Assembly (NCBI RefSeq): GCF_020905335.1
Contig: NZ_JAJJMN010000001.1
Span: 434,001-498,000 of the forward strand
From: Flavobacterium lipolyticum
GTDB taxonomy: Bacteria; Bacteroidota; Bacteroidia; Flavobacteriales; Flavobacteriaceae
Direction: 5' to 3'
Length of the DNA stretch: 64,000 nucleotides
This document shows positions 46,914 through 54,638 of the stretch, piece after piece; positions within the stretch are counted from its first letter, which is position 1; every line of letters begins with the position of its first letter. The notes beneath the pieces are model-generated. The model saw only the letters and a program-made list of their open reading frames with translations, was not told where the DNA came from and ran no database searches. The translations under genes and the position numbers were made by a program.

Positions 46914-47045
46914 AAGTGCGGAAAACCGTAAAACGGAGTTTATCCCGGGAAGTATAAATGAAAATTTTACGGCCTACGCACTTCACTTCCCAGCAAAATT
47001 GGCATTGCCATAACAAGATTCAGAAAGGTTCTGAACGGGTATGCC
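46914..47045 (+). ncRNA. Structured leader or operator region, locus A
   Basis: Stems: aagtgcg/cgcactt (46914-46920 with 46977-46983); inside it ccgtaaaa/ttttacgg (46926-46933 with 46965-46972); the loop word gggaagt (46947-46953) pairs with acttccc (46985-46991), a pseudoknot; then ggcat/atgcc (47001-47005 with 47041-47045) enclosing ttcag/ctgaa (47019-47023 with 47031-47035). All stems have counterparts with compensatory changes at 58584-58718. It ends 26 bp before a lipoprotein start. RNA structure is favoured, but ccgtaaaa/ttttacgg could be a dimeric operator. Confidence 0.6.
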
Positions 47046-47071
47046 GCATATAATTTTTAAATCCAAAAACC

Positions 47072-47248
47072 ATGAAAAATTTATATTTGATGGGAGCAAT
47101 TGTGCTTCTTAGTGCCTCTTTATATTCTTGTACCGCTGACGAATACGATACAGCAAAAACTAATGATAAACCTGCAGTACCTGTATATGCTGACGGTCCC
47201 GGAGATCAACCTATAACGGTTCCGCCACCGCCGCCGCCAATAAAATAA
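47072..47248 (+). CDS. Tiny lipoprotein with ADGPGD motif (58 residues), locus A
   Basis: Signal peptide with lipobox LYSC at Cys20, then TADEYDTAK, a short linker, ADGPGD and a run of six prolines before IK. The paralogue at 58746 keeps the same plan (SC-TPDEYET, ADGPGD, four prolines). It is 59 bp ahead of a TPR kinase and probably cotranscribed. The mature product is 39 residues. A signal peptide precursor or an accessory of the kinase are both possible; no family is known to me. Confidence 0.75.
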   Translation: MKNLYLMGAIVLLSASLYSCTADEYDTAKTNDKPAVPVYADGPGDQPITVPPPPPPIK

Positions 47249-47290
47249 TGGTGAATTAGAATATTTCATTTGCAATTAATTACTATTTTT

Positions 47291-47322
47291 AGGGGAAAGT
47301 AACTTTTATGGTACGATCCCCT
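47291..47322 (+). promoter_or_regulatory. Hairpin enclosing the kinase start codon, locus A
   Basis: aggggа-type stem: agggga (47291-47296) pairs with tcccct (47317-47322), gta (47299-47301) with tac (47312-47314); the ATG at 47308 is in the loop. The equivalent hairpin at 58966-58998 has a c-g pair in place of the outer a-t pair. Confidence 0.5.
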
Positions 47323-49011
47323 TTTTTTTATTTTTTATTTTTTCTGCTGCTTCTTTCCTGCAGAAAAAAAAACATCGATGCTGTTGATACAACTTCAATT
47401 GCAAAAGAAGCCAGAGGTTATCTCAGTAAAGGGATGGAGAATTTTCAAAATAAAAAATTTAATACTGCATTCTACCAATATAATAAAGCAAAAATAGCCT
47501 GCGAAACCTTAAAAGACAGTGCCAATATTGTGTACAGTCTTATTCAGATGGCCAATATACAGCAGATCAACGGAGATTATTACGGCAGCAAAGAAACCTT
47601 AACCGAAGCACTGCCTTATCTCAAAAAGAAAGATGTGTATAGTGCTGCCATCAATAATTTATTTGGCATTGCTGACAAAGAACTCTCTATCTATAATGAC
47701 GCTATTTTCTTCTATAAAGAAGCTTTAAAAGATTGTACCGATGACGCTTCCAGACAATCTCCTTTAAATAATATTGCCGTTGTTTACATTCAGCAGAAAA
47801 AATATACTGAAGCAATCAATATCTTAAACACCATATTGGATAAAAAACTCTTAGATAAGGAACCTCCTAAAAAAGCAAGGGTTTTAGACAATCTGGGTTA
47901 TGCCTATTTTAAAATGGGTGAGACGGAAAAGGGATACTCCCTGATGAACGAAGGGCATAAGATGAGAACTCAGAGCGAAGATTTTTACGGAAGTATCGAA
48001 AGTAATCTACATTTAGCCGAATTTTATTCCAAATCAAATTCCCAAAAATCTAACCAATATGCTCAGGCAGCCTATCAGCTTGCAACACATTTCAATAGTG
48101 TTGATGAACGCTTAAAGGCTTTGTCCTTGTTAATGTCTAATGATTCCGGAATTAAAAACGTACAGTATGCCCAAAAGTTCATTTTCCTGAACGACAGTAT
48201 TATTAAGATCCGAAACAATTTTAAAAATAAGTTTGCCAAAATTAAGTACGATTCTAAAAAAGAGAAAGATGAAAATCAGAAACTTCGTTTAGAAAGAGCC
48301 GAGAACTTACTTTCAATTCAGGAAGCCAAGTACCAAAGGGCGTTTTTTATAATTGGAATCGCTGCTTTGTGTCTTTTATTATTGTATTTGAGAAAATTTT
48401 ATCAAAACCGAAACCGAATCGAAAAATTAACAGCGGCATACGATACCGAAACCCGGATTGCCAAAGACATTCATGACGAATTGGCAAATGATGTTTTTAA
48501 TACCATCACCTTTACGCAAACACAGTCCCTGGAAAGTACCAATGTAAAAGAAAATTTAGTTCATAAACTGGATCAGATCTACAATAGAGTTCGTGGAATT
48601 TCGAGGGAAAATAATGAAATTGATACAAAAGCCAATTATGCGGTTAACTTAAAAGAAATGCTTTCGACATATAACAGCCCCAGTACCAATGTCATTATTA
48701 ATAATATTGAAAAAGTAAACTGGGATTTAGTTGATGATATCAAAAAAGTTGCTGTACATAGGGTTCTACAAGAATTAATGGTCAATATGAAAAAGCACAG
48801 CGAGGCATTAGTAGTCGTTTTGAAATTTGAAAATACTGCCAACAAAATACTTATTGAATACTCTGACAATGGTAAAGGTTGTGAAAAAGATAAAATAATC
48901 AAAAATGGCCTTCAAAATATGGAAAACCGTATTCTGGCCACAAAAGGAACTATTACTTTTGACACTGAACCCCACAAAGGTTTTAAAGTAAAAATAACAC
49001 TGCCTAAATAA
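47308..49011 (+). CDS. TPR-containing sensor histidine kinase, locus A
   Basis: A 567-residue kinase. It starts MVRSPFFYF with a hydrophobic stretch ending LLLLSC (Cys18), which reads as a lipobox. TPR-like repeats (about 35-280) follow, a helical linker, one membrane helix (about 345-362), then the dimerisation/phosphoacceptor helix with AKDIHDELANDVFN, the compact HPK7-like type found in NarX-like kinases, and an HATPase with QELMVNMKKHS and YSDNGKGCEK. The TPR part is extracytoplasmic and presumably senses a protein or peptide. Seven bp later comes a response regulator. Confidence 0.88.
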   Translation: MVRSPFFYFLFFLLLLSCRKKNIDAVDTTSIAKEARGYLSKGMENFQNKKFNTAFYQYNKAKIACETLKDSANIVYSLIQMANIQQINGDYYGSKETLTEALPYLKKKDVYSAAINNLFGIADKELSIYNDAIFFYKEALKDCTDDASRQSPLNNIAVVYIQQKKYTEAINILNTILDKKLLDKEPPKKARVLDNLGYAYFKMGETEKGYSLMNEGHKMRTQSEDFYGSIESNLHLAEFYSKSNSQKSNQYAQAAYQLATHFNSVDERLKALSLLMSNDSGIKNVQYAQKFIFLNDSIIKIRNNFKNKFAKIKYDSKKEKDENQKLRLERAENLLSIQEAKYQRAFFIIGIAALCLLLLYLRKFYQNRNRIEKLTAAYDTETRIAKDIHDELANDVFNTITFTQTQSLESTNVKENLVHKLDQIYNRVRGISRENNEIDTKANYAVNLKEMLSTYNSPSTNVIINNIEKVNWDLVDDIKKVAVHRVLQELMVNMKKHSEALVVVLKFENTANKILIEYSDNGKGCEKDKIIKNGLQNMENRILATKGTITFDTEPHKGFKVKITLPK

Positions 49012-49018
49012 ATAACTT

Positions 49019-49687
49019 ATGTTTAAAAAAGTACTAGTTGCCGAAGATCTTGATACTATGAATTTAGGAATTGAACAAGTCCTGAAGGATTTAAATATCA
49101 ACCATTTTCAACAATCAAAATATTGTGATGAAGCCTTTCTAAAAATGCGCAAAGCCATTCAGGATGATGAGCCTTATGATTTGCTTATTAGTGATCTTTC
49201 CTTCAAGACAGATCATCGCGAAGTAAAAATTGCTAACGGAGATGAACTGGTTCAAAAAGTACGAGAATTACAGCCCAACATTAAGATCATTGCGTATTCG
49301 GTCGAAGATAAAAGCTACCGCATTAAATCCCTTTTTGAGAATGCAAAAATAGATGCTTTTGTAGCAAAAGGTCTGAATAGCATCGAAGAACTAAAAAAAG
49401 CGATTCACATCATCTCGACCACAGATCAAAAGTTTATTTCACCCGAAGTCGCTTCTGCACTTCAGGAAAAAAGCAACTTCGAAATTGATGATGTCGATAT
49501 TAAAATTCTGAAATACTTATCAGCCGGAACTTCACAGGATGAAATCATAGAAATTTTTAAAAGCACCGATATTAAACCCAATAGTAAAAGTGCCGTAGAA
49601 AAAAGATTGTCAAAACTTAAAGACTTTTTTAAGGCAAACAATACGATTCATTTGGTTACCATTACCAAAGACATGGGAATTATCTAA
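49019..49687 (+). CDS. Response regulator partner of the TPR kinase
   Basis: The 222-residue protein has a receiver domain (VLVAEDLDTM with the acidic pair, phospho-Asp in LLISDLSF, Lys in FVAKGLNS) and a C-terminal helical DNA-binding part (about 155-220; ILKYLSAGTSQDEIIEIF, SKSAVEKRLSKLK) of LuxR/NarL-like layout. It is coupled to the kinase gene, 7 bp after its stop. A terminator-plus-promoter repeat follows, and boxes reading ccgtaaaa occur upstream of three operons nearby, which are candidate targets. Confidence 0.85.
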   Translation: MFKKVLVAEDLDTMNLGIEQVLKDLNINHFQQSKYCDEAFLKMRKAIQDDEPYDLLISDLSFKTDHREVKIANGDELVQKVRELQPNIKIIAYSVEDKSYRIKSLFENAKIDAFVAKGLNSIEELKKAIHIISTTDQKFISPEVASALQEKSNFEIDDVDIKILKYLSAGTSQDEIIEIFKSTDIKPNSKSAVEKRLSKLKDFFKANNTIHLVTITKDMGII

Positions 49688-49713
49688 AAGTTTCTTCTAC
49701 TCACTATACTATC

Positions 49714-49786
49714 AAAGCTCCTTCAGGGGCTTTTTTTATGGCCTGAATATAAATTTAATGGATTATGGATTTCCGTAAAACACTGG
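49714..49786. repeat. Direct repeat copy 1: terminator plus promoter block
   Basis: About 73 bp nearly identical to 51007-51081. It includes the terminator hairpin agctcc/ggggct with a T-run (49716-49737) closing the kinase operon and the upstream half of the next promoter. Confidence 0.85.
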
Positions 49787-49807
49787 GTTGTATTGGCTTT
49801 ACTTTTG
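49771..49807 (+). promoter_or_regulatory. CCGTAAAA-type promoter 1
   Basis: ttccgtaaaa at 49771 and tacttttg (TAnnTTTG) at 49800, start-to-start distance 29 bp, 18 bp ahead of the gene at 49825. The same pair with the same distance occurs at 51066 and 54576. Confidence 0.65.
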
Positions 49808-49824
49808 AACAAAAGAAATAACCG

Positions 49825-50268
49825 ATGAAATTTAAACAATTATATATAGGGCATATTCTCACGCTAATGTGCGGAAGTTCAATATACATCTTATTCAGAA
49901 CTTCAACCTTAAAAATGTTCACGTGGTTTGATAAATTAAGAATCTTAAGTTTCATAAATAATCTAAGAAGTTTTAGCACTAATTATTCTAACGGTCTACC
50001 GAATGTAATTCTTTATTCATTACCTGACGGTTTATGGATGTTTTCATATATTACTCTTGTTTTATTTTTATGGAAAAACGAAATCAAATATGAAAATCTA
50101 TTTTGGATTTTTATAATTCCTATAATCTCAATTTTTTCTGAATTGGGACAGCTTCTAAAATTTACTCCCGGCACTTTTGATTCTTCAGATTTACTTATGT
50201 ATCTCTTAGGAACCATTTTTCCATTTATAATTTATAAAAAATCAATAACCATAAATTTAACACACTAA
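49825..50268 (+). CDS. VanZ-like small membrane protein
   Basis: A 147-residue protein with four hydrophobic helices. The phrase ELGQLLKFTPGTFDSSDLLM, followed by a Gly-containing final helix, resembles the ExxQ...GTxDxxD pattern of VanZ-like proteins, but conservation is only partial. Role unknown. The stop overlaps the next start (ATGA-like joint at 50268), so the two are cotranscribed from promoter 1. Confidence 0.6.
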   Translation: MKFKQLYIGHILTLMCGSSIYILFRTSTLKMFTWFDKLRILSFINNLRSFSTNYSNGLPNVILYSLPDGLWMFSYITLVLFLWKNEIKYENLFWIFIIPIISIFSELGQLLKFTPGTFDSSDLLMYLLGTIFPFIIYKKSITINLTH

Positions 50269-50921
50269 TGAAAAGAAAAGTACAACATTTATTTTCTGCA
50301 ATTGCTCTTGCAGGATTTATATTCATTGCATTTGGAAGTGAAGATAGCCAAGTAGAACCTGAAACCTCAACTGAATCATTTTCTTCTACAACAGCACGGG
50401 AAGAAACAGTCAATGATGTTCCTAATCAAATTGCTCAATTAAAACGTGAATTAGTTTCAATAGAAGATGGTGTCAATTTCTCAACTTATAGAAATACAAT
50501 AGAGGCTACACAAATGGAATTAGTATTATTCGCGGCATGGGCAAAAACCATTAACGAAGCATTAATTTCAGAAAATAGCGAGATTAATGCTTTGGGTGAA
50601 GAATTAGAAAGAAAAGTAAAAAACATTCAGGTAAAAGAATTTCCTGTTTTAAGAAAAGCCTACGCAAAAGCTGTCTATCAAAAGTTATGGGAACAAAACA
50701 TTGAAACACAAGTATTAGGAAACAAAAATAAAACAATTCAATTTACAGGAGGATATTTTGCAAATAATGGTAATAAAATGAAAACACAAGAGACATTACA
50801 GGAAGCATTAAAAATGTTTCGTTTTTCAAGAGTTAATTACAAATGGTATAAATATGATAATGATTATACATACTATGAAATTGATTCTCCTGACGATTCA
50901 GAATTAATGAGTTTCAACTAA
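50268..50921 (+). CDS. Secreted or anchored protein of unknown function
   Basis: The 217-residue protein has an N-terminal hydrophobic segment (about 8-22) ending FGSEDSQ, with no lipobox Cys, then an acidic, Ser/Thr-rich link and an alpha-helical body (residues 55-150, QLKRELVSIEDGVNF). The end is rich in Tyr and Asp (KYDNDYTYYEIDSPDD). I do not recognise a family. It is the second gene of a two-gene unit under promoter 1. Confidence 0.65.
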   Translation: MKRKVQHLFSAIALAGFIFIAFGSEDSQVEPETSTESFSSTTAREETVNDVPNQIAQLKRELVSIEDGVNFSTYRNTIEATQMELVLFAAWAKTINEALISENSEINALGEELERKVKNIQVKEFPVLRKAYAKAVYQKLWEQNIETQVLGNKNKTIQFTGGYFANNGNKMKTQETLQEALKMFRFSRVNYKWYKYDNDYTYYEIDSPDDSELMSFN

Positions 50922-51006
50922 ATCACTCTACGCTAAAAAAAAGGATAAATCTAATTTTGTTAGAGACTGAAGTCCTTCTATATTTTAAACTTTCAGACAC
51001 ATTTTC

Positions 51007-51081
51007 AAAAGCTCCTTCAGGGGCTTTTTTTTATGGCCTGAATATAAATTTAATGGATTATGGATTTCCGTAAAATACTGG
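51007..51081. repeat. Direct repeat copy 2: terminator plus promoter block
   Basis: Matches 49714-49786 over about 73 bp. The terminator part (agctcc/ggggct plus eight T residues) closes the unit ending at 50921; the rest carries promoter 2. Confidence 0.85.
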
Positions 51082-51102
51082 TTTCAAATAGATTTAAGTT
51101 TG
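51066..51102 (+). promoter_or_regulatory. CCGTAAAA-type promoter 2
   Basis: ttccgtaaaa at 51066 and taagtttg (TAnnTTTG) at 51095, distance 29 bp, 30 bp ahead of the gene at 51132. The sequence between the boxes differs from promoter 1. Confidence 0.65.
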
Positions 51103-51131
51103 AATTATAAATCCATTTAAACTCAAAAACA

Positions 51132-51338
51132 ATGAAAACTTATTACGTAAATGACACAGAACAAAAGAGCGGAGATCACGAAGTTCATACTGATGAATGT
51201 CCTTATTTTAAATCAATTGCAAGCAAAACATTCCTAGGCATTTTTTCAAACTGCAAAGATGCCGTTAGCCAATCCAAAAAAATTTATCCCAACTCTGACG
51301 GTTGTGCCTATTGCTGTCGTGAATGTCACAAAAGATAA
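51132..51338 (+). CDS. Small Cys-rich protein of unknown function
   Basis: 68 residues, no signal peptide. It has His/Cys pairs (HTDECPYF at the start of the body) and a C-terminal CAYCCRECHKR, suggesting a metal site. The plan HxxxCPYF...CxYCxxC is similar to small proteins with a single zinc-binding unit. First gene of the unit running to 54474. Confidence 0.6.
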   Translation: MKTYYVNDTEQKSGDHEVHTDECPYFKSIASKTFLGIFSNCKDAVSQSKKIYPNSDGCAYCCRECHKR

Positions 51339-51346
51339 TTTTCATC

Positions 51347-51577
51347 ATGGGCTTTCGATTTCAAAAAAGAATAAAACTAGGAGGAGGTTTTGGCTTAAAC
51401 TTAAGCAGATCCGGAATTTCTCCCAGTTTAAGAACAAAAATGGGAACATTCAGCAAAAGTGGTTATTCTGTGAAGACCGGAATATCAGGACTACGATATC
51501 AAAATAGCGGATGCATTACACTAATTGCATTTACGGGAATTATATCATTTTTAATTTTTACAATAAAACATTTATAA
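51347..51577 (+). CDS. DUF4236-family small protein
   Basis: Starting at ATG 51347 (MGFRFQKRIKLGGGFGLNLS) gives 76 residues. The N-terminal 50 residues are a standard DUF4236 unit (RSGISPSLRTKMG, GYSVKTGISGLRY), of unknown function; a hydrophobic segment follows at the end (LIAFTGIISFLIF). An overlapping frame upstream is not the real start. Eight bp after the preceding gene. Confidence 0.75.
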   Translation: MGFRFQKRIKLGGGFGLNLSRSGISPSLRTKMGTFSKSGYSVKTGISGLRYQNSGCITLIAFTGIISFLIFTIKHL

Positions 51578-51579
51578 TT

Positions 51580-51879
51580 ATGGGATACAGAAAAGGTTAC
51601 TTTAAAAAAGACGGGACATATGTCCAAGCGCATTTTACCAATACAAGATCAAGATCTTATTCAAAAAAGAATAGCGGCTGTATGTTACTATTACTTATCA
51701 CAATGACATTCGGATTGGCTGTTTCTTGTTCAGAATCATCGGATTCAAACTCAAACTGTCCAACCAAAACTTGTGGTGATTTTACCACTCAGGCACTGGC
51801 GCAATCAACGTACAACAGCAATAAAAACTGTTACAAAAACCTGGATTCTGACGGAGATGGAATCGCTTGCGAAAAATAA
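51580..51879 (+). CDS. Small protein with excalibur-like calcium-binding end
   Basis: Start at 51580 (MGYRKGYFKKDGTYVQAHF), 2 bp after the previous stop. The 99-residue protein has a short basic head, a membrane helix (about 35-50, GCMLLLLITMTFGLAVSC) and an outer part ending NLDSDGDGIACEK, the DxDxDGxxCE signature of excalibur domains, with further Cys in CPTKTCGDF. Such domains are linked to cell-envelope proteins and nucleases. The helix ends in a Cys that may act as a lipobox. Confidence 0.7.
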   Translation: MGYRKGYFKKDGTYVQAHFTNTRSRSYSKKNSGCMLLLLITMTFGLAVSCSESSDSNSNCPTKTCGDFTTQALAQSTYNSNKNCYKNLDSDGDGIACEK

Positions 51880-51901
51880 TCTAAATAAATATTTAAAAAC
51901 A

Positions 51902-52297
51902 ATGATAACACTAGAACTAAAAAGCCACTTTTTGAGATTGTATCAAATGGCATTATCCGACGATCAGTTTGACGTATTAGAACTGCAAATGTTATATCAC
52001 TTTGCAGACGAACGAGGAATTCCCAGAGAGGAATTGGACAAACTTTTTCTAAATCCAATAAGTACAGAATTAATTGTTCCTGAAGAAGTAAGCACCAGAA
52101 TAGAGTATCTGTATGATTTTACAAGAATCATTTGGGCTGATGGAAAAATCACAGAAGACGAACTTAATATGCTCAAAAAATACTGTAGGAAATTTAATTT
52201 TCGGGACGAAAACATTAATGAACTCTCCGATTATCTCATTGATTGTGTTCAAAAAAACATCGGAAAACAAGAAATTATTAATCAGCTAAATTCATAA
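51902..52297 (+). CDS. TerB-like helical protein
   Basis: Start at 51902 (MITLELKSHFLRLY), giving 131 residues; the longer frame overlaps the previous gene. All-helical, with the phrase IIWADGKITEDELNMLKKYC, the aDGxIxxxE signature of TerB-type (tellurite-resistance) domains, which bind metal ions. It is 3 bp ahead of the coiled-coil membrane protein and is likely its functional partner. Confidence 0.7.
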   Translation: MITLELKSHFLRLYQMALSDDQFDVLELQMLYHFADERGIPREELDKLFLNPISTELIVPEEVSTRIEYLYDFTRIIWADGKITEDELNMLKKYCRKFNFRDENINELSDYLIDCVQKNIGKQEIINQLNS

Positions 52298-52300
52298 CTA

Positions 52301-53569
52301 ATGAAATCACTTACACAACTATTTAGTTTAAAAAAAGCAGACGATACTCAGGCAAATACTCTTGAGGAAAATGAAAATGATCGCGAGCAAATTAGAATAA
52401 CCTACTATCAAAGTGGGTTTGCGGCCTCTATAAAAGCGACGGGGAAACCAATTGTTCTAAAAGCCTGTTTACAAAATTTGTATATGAGTTTTGAAGACCA
52501 GTGCCGAAAACAAAAGCTGGAGCAAGACCGATTAAAGCAGCCTTACAAAGAAGAACAGGAAAAAAACCGAACCGAACTCAAAAAGTCAGAAGCGGCCATT
52601 GGTATTTATGAAAAAAAAGAGCAGGATATCAATGACGAAATCGATCAGATAAAAGAGGAAATAATCGAAGTAAAACGCAATCCTGATAAATACGGAATTG
52701 AAGATGGAAAAGGCCTTAAAGCCCAATTCTATATTGGTTTGTTTCTATTACTTCCAATTACACTTTATGTACTGGTGTTTTATATTTCGGCATCCTACTC
52801 TGCTTTTTTCAAAGAGTTTGCCAATGATAGTCTCACGGCGGCTATTTTTGATGCAAACGCTTTAACCAATTCTTTTGAAGCAAGCTGGCTCGAAGGTGTT
52901 TTGGTCATTACCATTCCCTTTGTTTTTATGGGATTAGGATATGTAATTCATATGGTACAAAAAGGAAAAGGTATAAAGAACATTTTAAGAATGATTGCTT
53001 TATTTGTCACCACCTTTTTATTTGATGCCTTACTGGCCTATCAGATTGAGAAAAAAATATATGAATTTAATAAAACTACAGATTCCGCTCCTTACAACCT
53101 GAACATTGCATTAGGTGAAGCTGAATTTTGGATGATCATCTTTGCCGGATTTGTAGTCTATATCATCTGGGGACTTGTTTTTGATTTTGTCATGAAAGAA
53201 TTTGAAAACATTGACAAAATCAGAGCTTTCATCAGAGGTAAAAAGGAGAACCTTCTCGATTTAGACAAACTAAAAGCAGAATACCTCAACAAAATCAATG
53301 ATTTCAAACAACAGAATGTTACCATCAACGGAAAAATTTCAGAATTACAATCTAAAATAGATGGTTTTGTGTTTCCTGTAAAAGAATATCTTCATTATCA
53401 TCATCAATACAAAGAAGGATGGTTTCAGGCTATTAGTACTGAAATAGCACTTCCCTACAACGAAAAAAGCGAATTATTACAGAACTGCGAACTTTCCTCT
53501 GAAGAACACTTAAACAGATTAAACCTGGTTGATCCTGATTTTCAACAATTAGTCTATTCTAAAAACTAA
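52301..53569 (+). CDS. Coiled-coil membrane protein of unknown function
   Basis: A 422-residue protein: a charged coiled coil (about 75-130, QKLEQDRLKQPYKEEQEKNR), four membrane helices (about 142-162, 198-220, 230-250 and 285-308), then a second coiled coil (about 315-365) and a cytosolic end. The layout suggests a membrane scaffold with cytosolic arms. No family recognised. Three bp after the TerB-like gene, five bp before the vWA-like lipoprotein gene. Confidence 0.7.
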   Translation: MKSLTQLFSLKKADDTQANTLEENENDREQIRITYYQSGFAASIKATGKPIVLKACLQNLYMSFEDQCRKQKLEQDRLKQPYKEEQEKNRTELKKSEAAIGIYEKKEQDINDEIDQIKEEIIEVKRNPDKYGIEDGKGLKAQFYIGLFLLLPITLYVLVFYISASYSAFFKEFANDSLTAAIFDANALTNSFEASWLEGVLVITIPFVFMGLGYVIHMVQKGKGIKNILRMIALFVTTFLFDALLAYQIEKKIYEFNKTTDSAPYNLNIALGEAEFWMIIFAGFVVYIIWGLVFDFVMKEFENIDKIRAFIRGKKENLLDLDKLKAEYLNKINDFKQQNVTINGKISELQSKIDGFVFPVKEYLHYHHQYKEGWFQAISTEIALPYNEKSELLQNCELSSEEHLNRLNLVDPDFQQLVYSKN

Positions 53570-53574
53570 TAACG

Positions 53575-54474
53575 ATGAAAAGTAGTCTCAACTTAATGGC
53601 AATTTCTTTATTGCTTATTTCGATTATCTCCTGCAAACAGGAATCTGATAAAGGCGAAAAGGATACCTCATCCAAAAATACCGTATCAGAAAACTATAAT
53701 ATCAGTATCCTTCTTGATTTATCAGACAGAATCAGTCTGGAGAAAAATCCAAATCCAACAATGGAATATTTTCAAAGAGATCTGGGGTATATAAAATCTG
53801 TATCTGAAGCTTTTACACAACATTTAAAATCTAAAAGAATAAGGCAGATTGACGATAAAATGCAACTGTTTTTCAATCCTGAACCTCTGGATCCTGAAAT
53901 CAATACAACTGCTAAAAATTTGAGAATTGTTATGGATAAAAATAATGCTTCTAAAAACTTATTGAATTCCATCAATACAAATTATACAGCACAAACATCT
54001 AAAATCTATAATTCCGCCATAAAAGACAATCATTTTATTGGTTCTGATATTTGGAACTTTTTTGATACCAAAGTAAAAGATCAATGTATCAAAAACGAAT
54101 ATAGAAACATATTAATTGTATTGACCGATGGCTATATGTATCATGAAAACACTGTAATAGCCGAAGGAAACAGAACCACTTATATTACACCTGAATTCGT
54201 CCGAAAAAACAAACTAAACACCAAAGACTGGAATAAAAAATTACACGAACAAGATTATGGTTTTATTAAAATAGGAGAAAGTTTACCCAATCTCGAAATA
54301 CTGGTTCTAGGAATTAATCCGGGCAAAAATAATCCATACGAAGAAAAAGTGCTTAAAGCCTACTGGACAAAATGGTTCACTGAAATGAAAGTAAACCGTT
54401 TTGAAATCAAGAATGCTGATTTGCCTTCCAACATGGATCAGATCATTAAAAACTTTATTCTGAACAAATCGTAA
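53575..54474 (+). CDS. Lipoprotein with a vWA-like domain
   Basis: A 299-residue lipoprotein with lipobox SIISC and a KQESDKGEKD linker. The body resembles a von Willebrand A fold: first strand ISILLDLSDRIS gives a DxSxR version of the MIDAS metal site, and NILIVLTDGYMYHEN supplies the later Asp. The function may be metal-dependent protein binding in the periplasm. It ends the unit that begins at 51132; a terminator follows. Confidence 0.7.
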   Translation: MKSSLNLMAISLLLISIISCKQESDKGEKDTSSKNTVSENYNISILLDLSDRISLEKNPNPTMEYFQRDLGYIKSVSEAFTQHLKSKRIRQIDDKMQLFFNPEPLDPEINTTAKNLRIVMDKNNASKNLLNSINTNYTAQTSKIYNSAIKDNHFIGSDIWNFFDTKVKDQCIKNEYRNILIVLTDGYMYHENTVIAEGNRTTYITPEFVRKNKLNTKDWNKKLHEQDYGFIKIGESLPNLEILVLGINPGKNNPYEEKVLKAYWTKWFTEMKVNRFEIKNADLPSNMDQIIKNFILNKS

Positions 54475-54495
54475 ATCAACAAAACTAAAACATTG

Positions 54496-54523
54496 AAAGA
54501 GGAATTTTATCGTCCTCTTTTTT
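54496..54523 (+). terminator. Terminator of the TerB/vWA unit
   Basis: Arms aaagagga and tcctcttt with a 9-nt loop and a T-run, 22 bp past the stop. Confidence 0.85.
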
Positions 54524-54575
54524 CTATTTATAAAAACGGTAACATCCTACCGAAATTTCACCTCACATTATGGTT

Positions 54576-54612
54576 TTCCGTAAAATACAGAATCTGAATG
54601 GTTCTACTTTTG
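54576..54612 (+). promoter_or_regulatory. CCGTAAAA-type promoter 3
   Basis: ttccgtaaaa at 54576 and tacttttg at 54605, distance 29 bp, 27 bp ahead of the nuclease gene. The surrounding sequence is unlike promoters 1 and 2, so the shared boxes are not just duplication. Confidence 0.65.
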
Positions 54613-54638
54613 AATCTCTAACTTAAACTATAGAACCC

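Noticed and set aside
51259..51507. 82-codon frame overlapping two small genes
   Set aside because: It is a frame shadow; the DUF4236 frame at 51347 explains the region.
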